A stretch of 64,000 nucleotides of DNA, taken from contig NZ_MOWM01000007.1 of the NCBI RefSeq assembly GCF_016082275.1, positions 1 through 64,000 of the forward strand, read 5' to 3'. This document shows, piece by piece, positions 38,048 through 46,601 of the stretch (the stretch's first letter is position 1; each line of letters begins with the position of its first letter). Made by a program: the position numbers and the translations under genes. Below the pieces are notes generated by a model, which saw only the letters and a list, made by a program, of their open reading frames with translations, was not told the DNA's origin and searched no databases. This DNA is from Variovorax sp. E3. GTDB lineage: Bacteria > Pseudomonadota > Gammaproteobacteria > Burkholderiales > Burkholderiaceae_C.

Positions 38048-39783
38048 TGGCGCGGCAACAACAACTGCAGCCGCAAGACAAGGCCGAATACGACGTCATC
38101 GTCATCGGCAGCGGCGCGGGCGGCCTCAGCGCGGCGCTCACCGCCAAGCTCGAAGGCCTCGACGTGCTCGTGGTCGAGAAGACCGACCGCATCGGCGGCT
38201 CGACCGCCATCTCGGGCGGCGCGGTGTGGATCCCGCTCAACGACCAGGCCGCCGCGGCTGGCCACCCCGACACGCGCGGCAAGGCCTGGACCTACCTGCA
38301 GAACACCGTGGGCGCGGCCGGCGACGAAGAGCTGCGCCATGCCTTTCTCGACGCGGGCCCGCTCGCCCTGCGCTACCTGCGCGAGCGCACCGACGTGAAG
38401 CTGGCCGCGCGCACCTACTCGCCCGACTACTACCCCGACCGCGAAGGCGCGGCCATGGGCGGCCGCTCGCTCGACCCCATCGAGTTCGACGGCCGGCGGC
38501 TGGGCACGCACTTCAAGACCCTGCGCGACCCGCTGCCCGAGTTCTGCGTGCTCGGCGGGATGATGGTCAACATGACCGACGTGAAGCACCTGCTCGGTGT
38601 GTGGCGTTCGTTCGCGTCGTGGAAGCACGGCGTGAAGATGGTGCTGCGCTACTTTGGCGACCGGCTGCGCGGCTACCACCGCGGCACGCGCCTGCTGCTG
38701 GGCAACGCGCTGGCGGCGCGGCTCTTTCACAGCGTGCTGAAGGAAGGCATTCCGTTCTGGCTCGACACGCCCGCGCTGGGGCTCGAGAAGGACGCGACCG
38801 GCGCCGTCACAGGCGTGCAACTGCGCCGCAACGGCAAGGACATGACCGTGCGCGCGCGGCGCGGCGTGGTCGTCGCCACCGGCGGCTTTCCGTGGAACGC
38901 CGGCATGCGCGGCCAGCACTACCCGGCACCGACCGGCCCGTACTCGATGTCGCCGCAAGACAATGTCGGCGAAGGCATCGCGATGGCGCAGCAGGCCGGC
39001 GGCGTGCTCGGCACCGGTCATGCGGGGCCCGCGCTGTGGGCGCCGGTGTCGCTGCTCACGCGGCCCGACGGCAGCGTGCTGCGCTATCCGCACCTGGTGT
39101 GGGACCGCGCGAAGCCCGGCCTCATCGCGGTTGATGCAAAGGGCGAGCGCTTCGTCAACGAGTCGACCTCGTACCACGAGTTCGTGCGCGGCATGTACCG
39201 CGCGAATGCCAATGCCAAGGCCGCGAGCATTCCCGCGCTGCTGGTGTGCGACAGCGTGTTCATGGAGAAGTGGGGCCTGGGCCTCGCGCTGCCCGGCGGC
39301 CGTCCGCGCGAGCACCTGGTGCGCGCCGGCTACCTGTACCGCGCCGACACGCTCGAAGGCCTCGCCAAGCAGGCGGGCGTGGACCCGGCGGGCCTGGCGC
39401 GCACCGTCGCCAAATACAACCCGCTGGCCGCGCAGGGCCAGGATCCGGTGTTCGGCAAGGGCGGCGACGCCTACAACCGCTACCTCGGCGACCCCGAGCA
39501 CCAGCCCAACGCCTGCCTCGCGCCGGTGAAGCAGGCGCCGTTCTACGCGGTGAAGGTGTACCCCGGCGACATCGGCACCGCGCTGGGCATTCGCGCCGAC
39601 GGCAGCGCCCGCGCGCTCGATGCGCAGGGCGTGCCCATTGCCGGCCTCTACGTGGCGGGCAACGACATGCACTCGGTCATGGGCGGCGAGTACCCCGCGC
39701 CGGGCATCACGCTCGGCCCCGCGCTAACCTTCGGCTGGGTCGCGGCCATGCACATGGCCCGCGGCGCCGCGGAACACCACTGA
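38047..39783 (+). CDS. FAD-dependent 3-ketosteroid-delta1-dehydrogenase-like oxidoreductase
   Basis: 578 residues. FAD site VIVIGSGAGGLSAALTAKLEG, then RIGGSTAISGGAVWIP. The C-terminus has GGEYPAPGITLGPALTFGW, matching the Tyr/Gly loop of 3-ketosteroid dehydrogenases and related enzymes that desaturate cyclic ketones; RTYSPDYYPDREG holds Tyr residues where KstD has one. Start overlaps the SDR stop. With three SDRs and an importer this points to breakdown of an alicyclic or terpenoid ketone/alcohol, though the substrate itself cannot be read. Confidence 0.85.
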   Translation: MARQQQLQPQDKAEYDVIVIGSGAGGLSAALTAKLEGLDVLVVEKTDRIGGSTAISGGAVWIPLNDQAAAAGHPDTRGKAWTYLQNTVGAAGDEELRHAFLDAGPLALRYLRERTDVKLAARTYSPDYYPDREGAAMGGRSLDPIEFDGRRLGTHFKTLRDPLPEFCVLGGMMVNMTDVKHLLGVWRSFASWKHGVKMVLRYFGDRLRGYHRGTRLLLGNALAARLFHSVLKEGIPFWLDTPALGLEKDATGAVTGVQLRRNGKDMTVRARRGVVVATGGFPWNAGMRGQHYPAPTGPYSMSPQDNVGEGIAMAQQAGGVLGTGHAGPALWAPVSLLTRPDGSVLRYPHLVWDRAKPGLIAVDAKGERFVNESTSYHEFVRGMYRANANAKAASIPALLVCDSVFMEKWGLGLALPGGRPREHLVRAGYLYRADTLEGLAKQAGVDPAGLARTVAKYNPLAAQGQDPVFGKGGDAYNRYLGDPEHQPNACLAPVKQAPFYAVKVYPGDIGTALGIRADGSARALDAQGVPIAGLYVAGNDMHSVMGGEYPAPGITLGPALTFGWVAAMHMARGAAEHH

Positions 39784-39817
39784 CAGACAACCCCTCGCCA
39801 TCCTCTTCATCACCCCC

Positions 39818-40426
39818 ATGAAAATCTTCTTCTCTTCTGCTTCTCCCTTCGTGCGCAAGTGCATGGTCGTGGCGCACGAACTCGGCATTGCGGACCGCAT
39901 CGAGAAGCTGCCGAGCGCGGCCGGCCCGGTGGTGCGCGACGCCACCATCATTCCGAAGAACCCGCTCGGCCAGGTGCCGACTTTCATCAGCGACGACGGC
40001 CAGGTGCTGTTCGACAGCCGCGTGATCTGCGAGTACCTGAACGCCACGCAGTCGGGCAAGCTGTTCCCGGCCGAAGGCGCAGACCGCTGGGCGCGCCTGA
40101 CGGAGCTGTCGCTGGCCGACGGCATGACGGGCGCCGCCTTGCTCGCGCGCTACGAGAGCGTGCTGCGCCCCGAAGCCCTGCGCTGGGCCGACTGGACCGA
40201 CGGCCAACTGGCCAAGGTGCGCACGGGCCTCGAATGGCTCGAGACGGTGGCGCCTTCTTTCGGCGAGCGCGTCGACATCGGCACCATCGCCTTCGGTTGC
40301 GCGCTGGGCTACATGGACTTCCGTTTCCCGGCGGTCGACTGGCGCGCCGGCGCGCCGAACAGCGCGAAGTGGTTCGAGGCGTTCAACCAGCGTGCGTCGA
40401 TGCGCGCAACGATGCCTTCGGTCTGA
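39818..40426 (+). CDS. Glutathione S-transferase
   Basis: 202 residues, YibF-like. N-terminal thioredoxin-like domain MKIFFSSASPFVRKCMVVAH with NPLGQVPTFISDDGQVLFDSRVICEYL (the cis-Pro and the ES/DS glutathione motif), then an all-alpha C-terminal domain. It follows the flavoprotein by 34 bases and may be the last gene of the operon. It is not the zeta type, so not an obvious maleylpyruvate isomerase. Confidence 0.88.
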   Translation: MKIFFSSASPFVRKCMVVAHELGIADRIEKLPSAAGPVVRDATIIPKNPLGQVPTFISDDGQVLFDSRVICEYLNATQSGKLFPAEGADRWARLTELSLADGMTGAALLARYESVLRPEALRWADWTDGQLAKVRTGLEWLETVAPSFGERVDIGTIAFGCALGYMDFRFPAVDWRAGAPNSAKWFEAFNQRASMRATMPSV

Positions 40427-40585
40427 GTTCGACGCGCCGGTGCGCGCTGCCGGTGGGGCGACGAGCCAAAGTCCGACGCGTCGTGGCGGGCACACCGGCA
40501 GTGGCGCACAAGCCGGATTGCTAGAACCTAGCATTCGCCGGTTCGCCTGCATTCGCACGCGGGGGCGAACACAGGAGCATTCCGG

Positions 40586-40990
40586 ATGTCCGAAACCCAC
40601 AAGGCCGTGCTGCACAAGGCCAATGCGGCCATCACCCGAGGCGACCACGAAGGATTTCTTGCGTGCTGCACCGACGACACGCAATGGACCTTCGTCGGCG
40701 AAAGAACCCTCAGCGGCAAGCAGGCCGTTCGCGAATGGATGGCGACCACCTACAAGGAGCCGCCCCGCTTCGAGGTGCACCGCCTGATCGCCGACGGCGA
40801 CTTTCTCGCGGCCCTCGGCGAGATCACGCTGAAGGACGAAGCCGGCAAGGCAACCCGCAGCGCGTACTGCGATGTCTGGCGCTTTCGCGACGGCAGGATG
40901 GCCGAGCTGCAGGCCTTCGTCGTCGAGGCGCGCCTGGAGGGCGACGCACCCGCACCTGCGCCTGCACCTGCACCTGCGCCAGAAGGCTGA
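40586..40990 (+). CDS. SnoaL-like (NTF2-fold) protein
   Basis: 134 residues. Typical lines are AITRGDHEGFLACCTDDTQW, FVGERTLSGKQAVREWM and AYCDVWRFRDGRMAELQAF. The fold is shared by isomerases and binding proteins, so no reaction can be named. The last dozen residues are an Ala-Pro repeat encoded by gc-cct hexamers, probably an unstructured tail. Stand-alone gene. Confidence 0.8.
   Translation: MSETHKAVLHKANAAITRGDHEGFLACCTDDTQWTFVGERTLSGKQAVREWMATTYKEPPRFEVHRLIADGDFLAALGEITLKDEAGKATRSAYCDVWRFRDGRMAELQAFVVEARLEGDAPAPAPAPAPAPEG
40944..40983 (+). repeat. Hexamer repeat encoding an Ala-Pro tail
   Basis: Six near-identical units of gcacct/gcgcct give alternating Ala-Pro at the C-terminus of the SnoaL-like protein. 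Such repeats can change length by slippage. Confidence 0.7.
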
Positions 40991-41076
40991 GCGCGGTCGC
41001 CGGCCCCCGGGGCCATTACCATCCGCAACACCCCCTTCAAGTCGCGACTGGCCCACCCACGCCCAAGGAGACCCGA

Positions 41077-41658
41077 ATGAGAAAGCTCAAGATCATGGCG
41101 CACGTCTCGCTGGACGGCGTGATCCAGACCTCCGACGAAGACGGTTTTCCCTACGCCGACTGGACCGCGCCCTATCGCACGCCCGAGGGCCGGGATGCGG
41201 TTCTGGCCGCGCATGGTGCGCGCTTCGACCTGCTGCTCGGACGTCGCACCTACGACATGTGGTCGACCTTCTGGCCGAAGGCACCGAGCGGTCCGATGTC
41301 GGACAGCCTGAATGCGGCGACCAAGCATGTGGTGACCCACCGCCCGGAAAGCCTCGCGTGGGGTCCGTTCGAAGCGTTGGGGCCCGATGTCGTCGAGGGC
41401 GTTCGCCGCCTCAAGTCGCAGGCCGGCCCCGACCTGGTCGTCTGGGGCAGCGCCACGCTGACGTCGACGCTGCTCGAACACGCGCTGGCGGACGAAGCCA
41501 TGCTGATCGTCTACCCGGTGCTGCTGGGCGCGGGCAAGCGCTTCTTTGCAGAGGGAACCCCGGCGCGTTCCTTCGAACTCGTCAGCACGAAGGCAACGCC
41601 GTCAGGCCTTGTCCTCAGCGCCTACAAGTTCGCCGGGCCTTTGAAGCAGGCCGCATGA
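41077..41658 (+). CDS. Dihydrofolate-reductase-like (RibD C-terminal fold) protein
   Basis: 193 residues. KIMAHVSLDGVIQ, FDLLLGRRTYDMW, LVVWGSATLTSTLLEHALADE and YPVLLGAGKRFFAEG are the standard marks of the small stand-alone DHFR/RibD_C family. They use NAD(P)H on unknown substrates. Located 86 bases after the SnoaL-like gene, with an AAGGAG site just before the ATG. Confidence 0.88.
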   Translation: MRKLKIMAHVSLDGVIQTSDEDGFPYADWTAPYRTPEGRDAVLAAHGARFDLLLGRRTYDMWSTFWPKAPSGPMSDSLNAATKHVVTHRPESLAWGPFEALGPDVVEGVRRLKSQAGPDLVVWGSATLTSTLLEHALADEAMLIVYPVLLGAGKRFFAEGTPARSFELVSTKATPSGLVLSAYKFAGPLKQAA

Positions 41659-41703
41659 CGGGTCGCATTGCCTTGTGCTCGGAGCACCCCACGGGAGGTC
41701 GGC

Positions 41704-42189
41704 GTGACCACCAGGCGTGAGGGCGGGTGCCTGTGCGGGTCGGTGCGTTTTGTCGCCCTGGGCGAGCCCGTGCGCACGCTGCAATGCCACTGCAGGGCCT
41801 GCCAGCGCATGACGGGCTCGACGTCCTACGCGCAGTCGACGTACCCGATGGACGCGGTTCAATTCTCGGGCGAGCCGATGGCGCGTTACGCGCACAGGTC
41901 GGAAAGCAGCGCGAAGCAGGTGCATGTGCACTTCTGCCCCCGATGCGGCACCACGCTCGGTCTCACGTTCGAGCGCTGGCCCGAGTACCGCGCGATTTCT
42001 CGAGGGGCTTTCGACGATCCGAACTCCATGTCGATCAGCGCGCACATCTGGACCGGCTCGGCGCAGACGGGCGTGCTGCTTCCTGCCGGCACGGACTGCT
42101 TCCAGTCGGCCCGCGCGGACCTGGCGGGCGCGCCTCAGGCCCCTGAGCGCTTCGATGCGCCGCGAATGGCGCGCGCGAGCGATGCCTGA
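41704..42189 (+). CDS. GFA family zinc-binding protein
   Basis: 161 residues from the GTG at 41704, which has a good upstream GGGAGG. Zinc ligands are visible in GGCLCGSVRF, LQCHCRACQRMTGS and HFCPRCGTTLGL, the GFA/CENP-V pattern. Members are glutathione-dependent formaldehyde-activating-like enzymes, mostly uncharacterised. An earlier GTG (41668) would add 12 residues not typical for the family. Confidence 0.85.
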   Translation: MTTRREGGCLCGSVRFVALGEPVRTLQCHCRACQRMTGSTSYAQSTYPMDAVQFSGEPMARYAHRSESSAKQVHVHFCPRCGTTLGLTFERWPEYRAISRGAFDDPNSMSISAHIWTGSAQTGVLLPAGTDCFQSARADLAGAPQAPERFDAPRMARASDA

Positions 42190-42287
42190 GCCCGTGGAGG
42201 TTTGCGCGCAAACCACCCCGTGTCCCGTGCACGCTCCCCGAATCCTTGGCTAAATGCGTCCTTCGCAAGCAACCAAGGAATCCTCGC

Positions 42288-43001
42288 ATGTCTTCCGAAG
42301 CGCAGAAAAAAGTAGCCATCGTCACCGCAGGTGGCAGCGGCATGGGCGCGGCCGCGGCCCGCAAGCTGGCCGATGACGGCTTTCGCGTCGCCATCCTGTC
42401 CTCGTCGGGCAAGGGCGAGGCGCTGGCGGCCGAACTCGGCGGCATCGGCGTGACGGGCTCCAACCAGTCGAACGACGACATCCAGCGCCTCGTCGACAAG
42501 GTGGTCCATGAGTGGGGCCGGGTCGACGTGCTGGTCAACAGCGCGGGCCACGGGCCGCGCGCGCCCATCCTGGACATCACCGACGAAGACTGGCACCGCG
42601 GCATGGACGTGTACCTGTTGAGCGCGGTGCGCCCCGCGCGCCTTGTGGCGCCGCTGATGGTCAAGCAGGGCGGCGGCGCGATCATCAACATCTCGACCTT
42701 CGCGGCCTTCGAGCCCGACCCGGTGTTCCCGACCTCGGGCGTGTTCCGCGCGGGCCTGGCCGCATTCACCAAGCTCTTTGCCGACAAGTACGCCGTGCAC
42801 AACGTGCGCATGAACAACGTGCTGCCGGGCTTCATCGACAGCCTGCCCGAGAAGGCCGAGTTCCGCGCGCGCATTCCGATGGGCCGCTACGGCAAGAGCA
42901 GCGAGATCGCGGCGGTCATCGGCTTTCTCGCGTCGGAGGGCGGGGGCTACATCACGGGGCAGAACCTGCGCGTGGACGGCGGCATCACCCGCTCGGTGTA
43001 G
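42288..43001 (+). CDS. SDR-fold protein lacking the usual catalytic Tyr and Lys
   Basis: 237 residues from the ATG at 42288, preceded by AAGGAA. The Rossmann motif VTAGGSGMGAAAARKLA and NSAGHGPRAP are present. In the catalytic region NISTFAAFEPDPVFPTSGVFRAGLAAF, the position of the active Lys is Arg and that of the active Tyr is Ser (S-G-V-F-R). It may bind a nucleotide without the normal reaction, or use other residues. It ends in a tandem decamer repeat that covers the stop. Confidence 0.85.
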   Translation: MSSEAQKKVAIVTAGGSGMGAAAARKLADDGFRVAILSSSGKGEALAAELGGIGVTGSNQSNDDIQRLVDKVVHEWGRVDVLVNSAGHGPRAPILDITDEDWHRGMDVYLLSAVRPARLVAPLMVKQGGGAIINISTFAAFEPDPVFPTSGVFRAGLAAFTKLFADKYAVHNVRMNNVLPGFIDSLPEKAEFRARIPMGRYGKSSEIAAVIGFLASEGGGYITGQNLRVDGGITRSV

Positions 43002-43030
43002 CTCGGTGTAGCTCGGTGTGGCTCGGTGAA
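42991..43030 (+). repeat. Four tandem copies of a decamer
   Basis: gctcggtgta is repeated four times (last two copies end tg and aa). It covers the stop codon of the SDR gene. Loss or gain of units would move or extend the protein end by slippage. Confidence 0.9.
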
Positions 43031-43285
43031 GTGGACCCGCCGGGCTGCCTACAATCGCGGCCCATGTGTTCGAGGATGCCCCGCTTCCCCATTCGCCGCC
43101 GGCAGTCGGGCTGCTCGCGGCCGACGCCTCCTTGACGCGGGTGCGGTGACGCGCGCGGCGGCCTGGCCCGCCGCCACATCCACGGAACCCGCGAAGCCGC
43201 GCGCCGGCTTCCTTTCTTCCGTCCTGCTCCTGTTTCCGCACCGCCGCCTTGCGCGCGGCCTGCGGGCTGCCTTGCTTTTTTTTCC

Positions 43286-44743
43286 ATGTCTTCCTCTTCC
43301 CACAGCCGCTGGCGCACCGAGTGGTGCCCCAGCATTCCCCGCGAACTGATGGCCGGCGCGGTCGCCACCTTCGCGCTCATTCCCGAAGTCATCGCTTTTT
43401 CTTTCGTGGCCGGTGTCGATCCGGCCGTGGGGTTGTTCGCTTCTTTCGTCATCGGCATCGTCATCGCCTTCACGGGCGGGCGCCCGGCCATGGTGTCGGC
43501 CGCGGCCGGCTCGGTGGCGCTGGTGGCCGCGCCGCTGGTGCATGCGCACGGCCTGCCGTATCTGCTGGCGGCGGGCGTGCTGGCCGGCGCGATGCAGATC
43601 GTGTTCGGCCTGCTGCGGCTGGGCGTGCTGATGCGCTTCGTGTCGTCGTCGGTGCGTACGGGTTTCGTCAACGCGCTCGCGATATTGATCTTCGCGGCGC
43701 AGATGCCGCACTTCATCGGCGCCAACATGGCGACCTGGGCCATGGTCGGGCTCGGGCTGGCGGTCATCTACCTGTTGCCGCGCATCACCACGGCGGTGCC
43801 GTCGCCGCTGGTGTGCATCGTGGTGGTCACGCTGGCGGGCCACTGGCTCGGGCTGCCGCTCAAGACGGTGGCCGACCTCGGGCAACTGCCGGGCGCGCTG
43901 CCGGCCTTTGCGCTGCCCGACGTGCCGCTCACGCTGGAGACGCTGCGCATCATCGCGCTGCCCGCGTTCGCCATCGCAATGGTGGGCCTGCTCGAATCGA
44001 TGATGACGGCCAGCGTGGTCGACGAGCTCACCGACACGCCGAGCTCCAAGAACCGCGAGTGCGGCGGCCTGGGCGTGGCCAACGTGGCGGCCAGTTTCTT
44101 CGGCGGCATCGCGGGCTGCGGAATGATCGGCCAGACCGTGAGCAACGTGCGCTACGGCGGGCGCGGTCGGCTGTCGACGCTGTTCGCGGGCGCGTTTTTG
44201 CTGATCCTCATGGTGCTGCTCAAGCCCTGGGTGTCGCAGGTGCCGGTGGCGGCGCTGGTGGCGATCATGGTGATGGTGTCGGCCTCGACCTTCGACTGGG
44301 GCTCGCTGCGCGCGATGGTGCGGCACCCGCGCATGTCCAGCGCGGTGATGCTCGCGACGGTGGCCGTCACGGTCGCCACCGACAACCTGGCCGCCGGCGT
44401 GGCCACGGGCGTGATGTTGAGCGGCGTGTTCTTCACCTTCAAGGTGGCGCGCCTGCTGCATGTGCATGCGGTGCAGGAGGAGGGCACCCGCGTCTACCGC
44501 GTCACCGGCCAGGTGTTCTTCGCTTCTTCCGACATGCTGGTGGACGCCTTCGACGTGCGCGAGATCGACGGCGTGCCGGTGCGCATCGACGTGTCACAGG
44601 CGCATTTCTGGGACGTGACCGCCGTGGCGGCGCTCCGGAAGGTGGTCGAGCGGCTGCGCAAGCACGGCAGCACGGTGGAGGTCTCGGGCATGAACCAGGC
44701 CAGCCGCGACCTGGTGCTGCAGCTCGACGCGGCGCCGGATTGA
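43286..44743 (+). CDS. SulP family anion transporter with STAS domain
   Basis: 485 residues. About 12 membrane helices (for example AFSFVAGVDPAVGLFASFVIG, GGRPAMVSAAAGSVALV), and a C-terminal STAS domain (GVPVRIDVSQAHFWDVTAVAALRKV). SulP proteins carry sulfate, bicarbonate or dicarboxylates; the ion is not predictable. Short N-terminus before the first helix. Its start is 285 bases after the SDR stop, a gap that holds the decamer repeat and GC-rich sequence only. Confidence 0.92.
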   Translation: MSSSSHSRWRTEWCPSIPRELMAGAVATFALIPEVIAFSFVAGVDPAVGLFASFVIGIVIAFTGGRPAMVSAAAGSVALVAAPLVHAHGLPYLLAAGVLAGAMQIVFGLLRLGVLMRFVSSSVRTGFVNALAILIFAAQMPHFIGANMATWAMVGLGLAVIYLLPRITTAVPSPLVCIVVVTLAGHWLGLPLKTVADLGQLPGALPAFALPDVPLTLETLRIIALPAFAIAMVGLLESMMTASVVDELTDTPSSKNRECGGLGVANVAASFFGGIAGCGMIGQTVSNVRYGGRGRLSTLFAGAFLLILMVLLKPWVSQVPVAALVAIMVMVSASTFDWGSLRAMVRHPRMSSAVMLATVAVTVATDNLAAGVATGVMLSGVFFTFKVARLLHVHAVQEEGTRVYRVTGQVFFASSDMLVDAFDVREIDGVPVRIDVSQAHFWDVTAVAALRKVVERLRKHGSTVEVSGMNQASRDLVLQLDAAPD

Positions 44744-44823
44744 GAGGGCGCCGTTGCCGTGGGGCGACGGTTTGAAACAAACCACGCCCTCATTGCCAAT
44801 ACAGCGCAGCAACACACTCACAC

Positions 44824-44860
44824 TTTCGTTTACGTTAAGTTACCATATGTAGCAACCTGA
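44824..44860 (+). promoter_or_regulatory. Possible promoter of the two-partner secretion operon
   Basis: An AT-rich island in a GC-rich gap: ttcgtttacgttaagttaccatatgtag gives a -35-like tttacg and a -10-like tatgta at a normal spacing, about 55 bases before the TpsB start. Confidence 0.35.
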
Positions 44861-44917
44861 ACAAGGCTGCACTCGCGCGTCGTTTGTTCAGCCATCGGTA
44901 CTTCCATGGGCGAAGAA

Positions 44918-46576
44918 ATGAGTCGAAGCTTGAAGAGACATTGGGCCCGGTGCGGCGTGGCCGCGGCCTTGGCAATCGCGGGCTGGGCCGCCCACGCGCA
45001 GGGCGAGCGCTTCGACATCGCGCGCTTCCAGGTCGAGGGCGACACGCTGCTCGGCAGCACGGAAGTCGACCGGCTGGTCGCGCCCATGGCCGGCCCTGGG
45101 CGCGCCTACGGCGACATCCAGCGCGCGGTCGATGCGCTGCAGCAGGCCTACACGCAGGCCGGCTACACCACGGTGCGGGTCTCGGTGCCCGAGCAGGAAC
45201 TGACCGGCGGCACCGTGAAGCTGCGCGTGAGCGCAAGCGTCGTTTCGTCGGTCACGGTCAGCGGCAACACGCACTTCGATTCGGACAACATCCGCGCCAG
45301 CCTCGCGCGCCTGCAGACCGGCCGCGTGCCCGACCTGCGCGCCATTTCCGAATCGATACAGCTGGCCAACGACAGTCCCGCCAAGCAGGTCGGGGTGACC
45401 TTGGCCGAAGGCGCCACGCCCGGCACCATCGACGCCAAGGTGGCGGTGGTCGACCACGACCCGCTGCGCGTCATCACCACGCTCGACAACACCGGCACGC
45501 CTTCGAGCGGCCGCTGGCGCACCGGCGTGGCGCTGCAGCACGCCAATCTGTTCAACCGCGACCAGGTCGGCACGCTGGCCTACACCACCTCGCCCGACAG
45601 CCCCTCGGGCATGCGGCTGCGGCTGTACTCGCTGGGCTATCGCATTCCGCTGTACGGCTTGGGCGACAGCCTGGACTTCATCTACGGCCGCTCGAGCGTG
45701 AACTCGCCGGCCAGCTCGCCCACGCTGGGCGGCGTGCTCGGCTTCACCGGCAAGGGCGATGTGTACGGCCTGCGCTGGAACCACTTTCTCGGCCGCAGCG
45801 GCGAGCGCACGTCGAAGCTGGTGGTCGGGCTGGACCGCCGCCGCATCGACTCGCGCTGCGACGTGGGCGGCGAGCAGGTGAGCATCGCGCCGCCGACGCC
45901 GCCCATCGCCTCGTGCGTGCCCTACGTCACCATGCCGCTGAGCCTGACCTACATCGGCCAGCGCGACAGCATCGACGAAGCGCTGGCCTACAGCGCGGGC
46001 GTGTCGCGCAACATTGCGAGCGGCACGCGCTACACCAACCTCGACGGCCGCATCGACCGCTACTCGTACCTCACGCCCGGCAACCGCCGCACGCAAGACG
46101 GCTTCGTGGTGCTGCGCGGCAGCGCCTCGTATGCGAAGAGCTTCACGGGCGGCTGGCAGGCGCGCGTGGCGGGCAATGCGCAGTACGCCAACACGGCGCT
46201 GGTCGCGAGCGAGCAGTTCGGCCTCACGGGCCAGTCGCTGGTGCGCGGCTTCGAGGAGCGCGCGGTCACGGCCGACAGCGGCGTGGTCGTCAACGCCGAG
46301 CTCTACACGCCCGAGCTCGGCGCCATGGCCGGTGTGCCGGGCCAGCTGCGCGCGCTGGTCTTCTTCGACGCGGGGCAGGGCAGCAACAACCGCACGGCCG
46401 GCACCACGCTGCCGCGCCGGGTCCATGTGTCGAGCATGGGCGTGGGCGCGCGCTACGGCTGGGGCCGCGACTTCAGCCTGCGGCTGGACGTGGCACGCGT
46501 CAACGACGCCGGCCCTTCGTTCACCGAGAAGCGCGGCGACTGGCGCGCCCACCTGAGCGCGATGCTGGCGTTCTGA
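44918..46576 (+). CDS. Two-partner secretion transporter TpsB (ShlB/FhaC family)
   Basis: 552 residues from the ATG at 44918 (MSRSLKRHWARC; an ATG 12 bases upstream is also possible). Signal peptide ends near AHAQG. Two POTRA domains follow (FDIARFQVEGDTLLGSTEVD; VSSVTVSGNTHFDSDNIRASL), then a beta-barrel with the conserved GGVLGFTGKGDVYGLRWNHF region and SLVRGFEERAV (the L6 VRGY motif reads VRGF). It ends in Phe, as outer-membrane barrels do. It exports the TpsA protein encoded next. Confidence 0.9.
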   Translation: MSRSLKRHWARCGVAAALAIAGWAAHAQGERFDIARFQVEGDTLLGSTEVDRLVAPMAGPGRAYGDIQRAVDALQQAYTQAGYTTVRVSVPEQELTGGTVKLRVSASVVSSVTVSGNTHFDSDNIRASLARLQTGRVPDLRAISESIQLANDSPAKQVGVTLAEGATPGTIDAKVAVVDHDPLRVITTLDNTGTPSSGRWRTGVALQHANLFNRDQVGTLAYTTSPDSPSGMRLRLYSLGYRIPLYGLGDSLDFIYGRSSVNSPASSPTLGGVLGFTGKGDVYGLRWNHFLGRSGERTSKLVVGLDRRRIDSRCDVGGEQVSIAPPTPPIASCVPYVTMPLSLTYIGQRDSIDEALAYSAGVSRNIASGTRYTNLDGRIDRYSYLTPGNRRTQDGFVVLRGSASYAKSFTGGWQARVAGNAQYANTALVASEQFGLTGQSLVRGFEERAVTADSGVVVNAELYTPELGAMAGVPGQLRALVFFDAGQGSNNRTAGTTLPRRVHVSSMGVGARYGWGRDFSLRLDVARVNDAGPSFTEKRGDWRAHLSAMLAF

Positions 46577-46601
46577 AAAACCCACACAAGGCAAACACAC
46601 C

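Noticed and set aside
39818..40426. GST as the missing maleylpyruvate isomerase
   Set aside because: The N-terminus lacks the zeta-class SSxxxRVR motif and it lies in a different operon 18 kb away.
42991..43030. CRISPR-like array
   Set aside because: Only a direct 10-base tandem repeat with no spacers.
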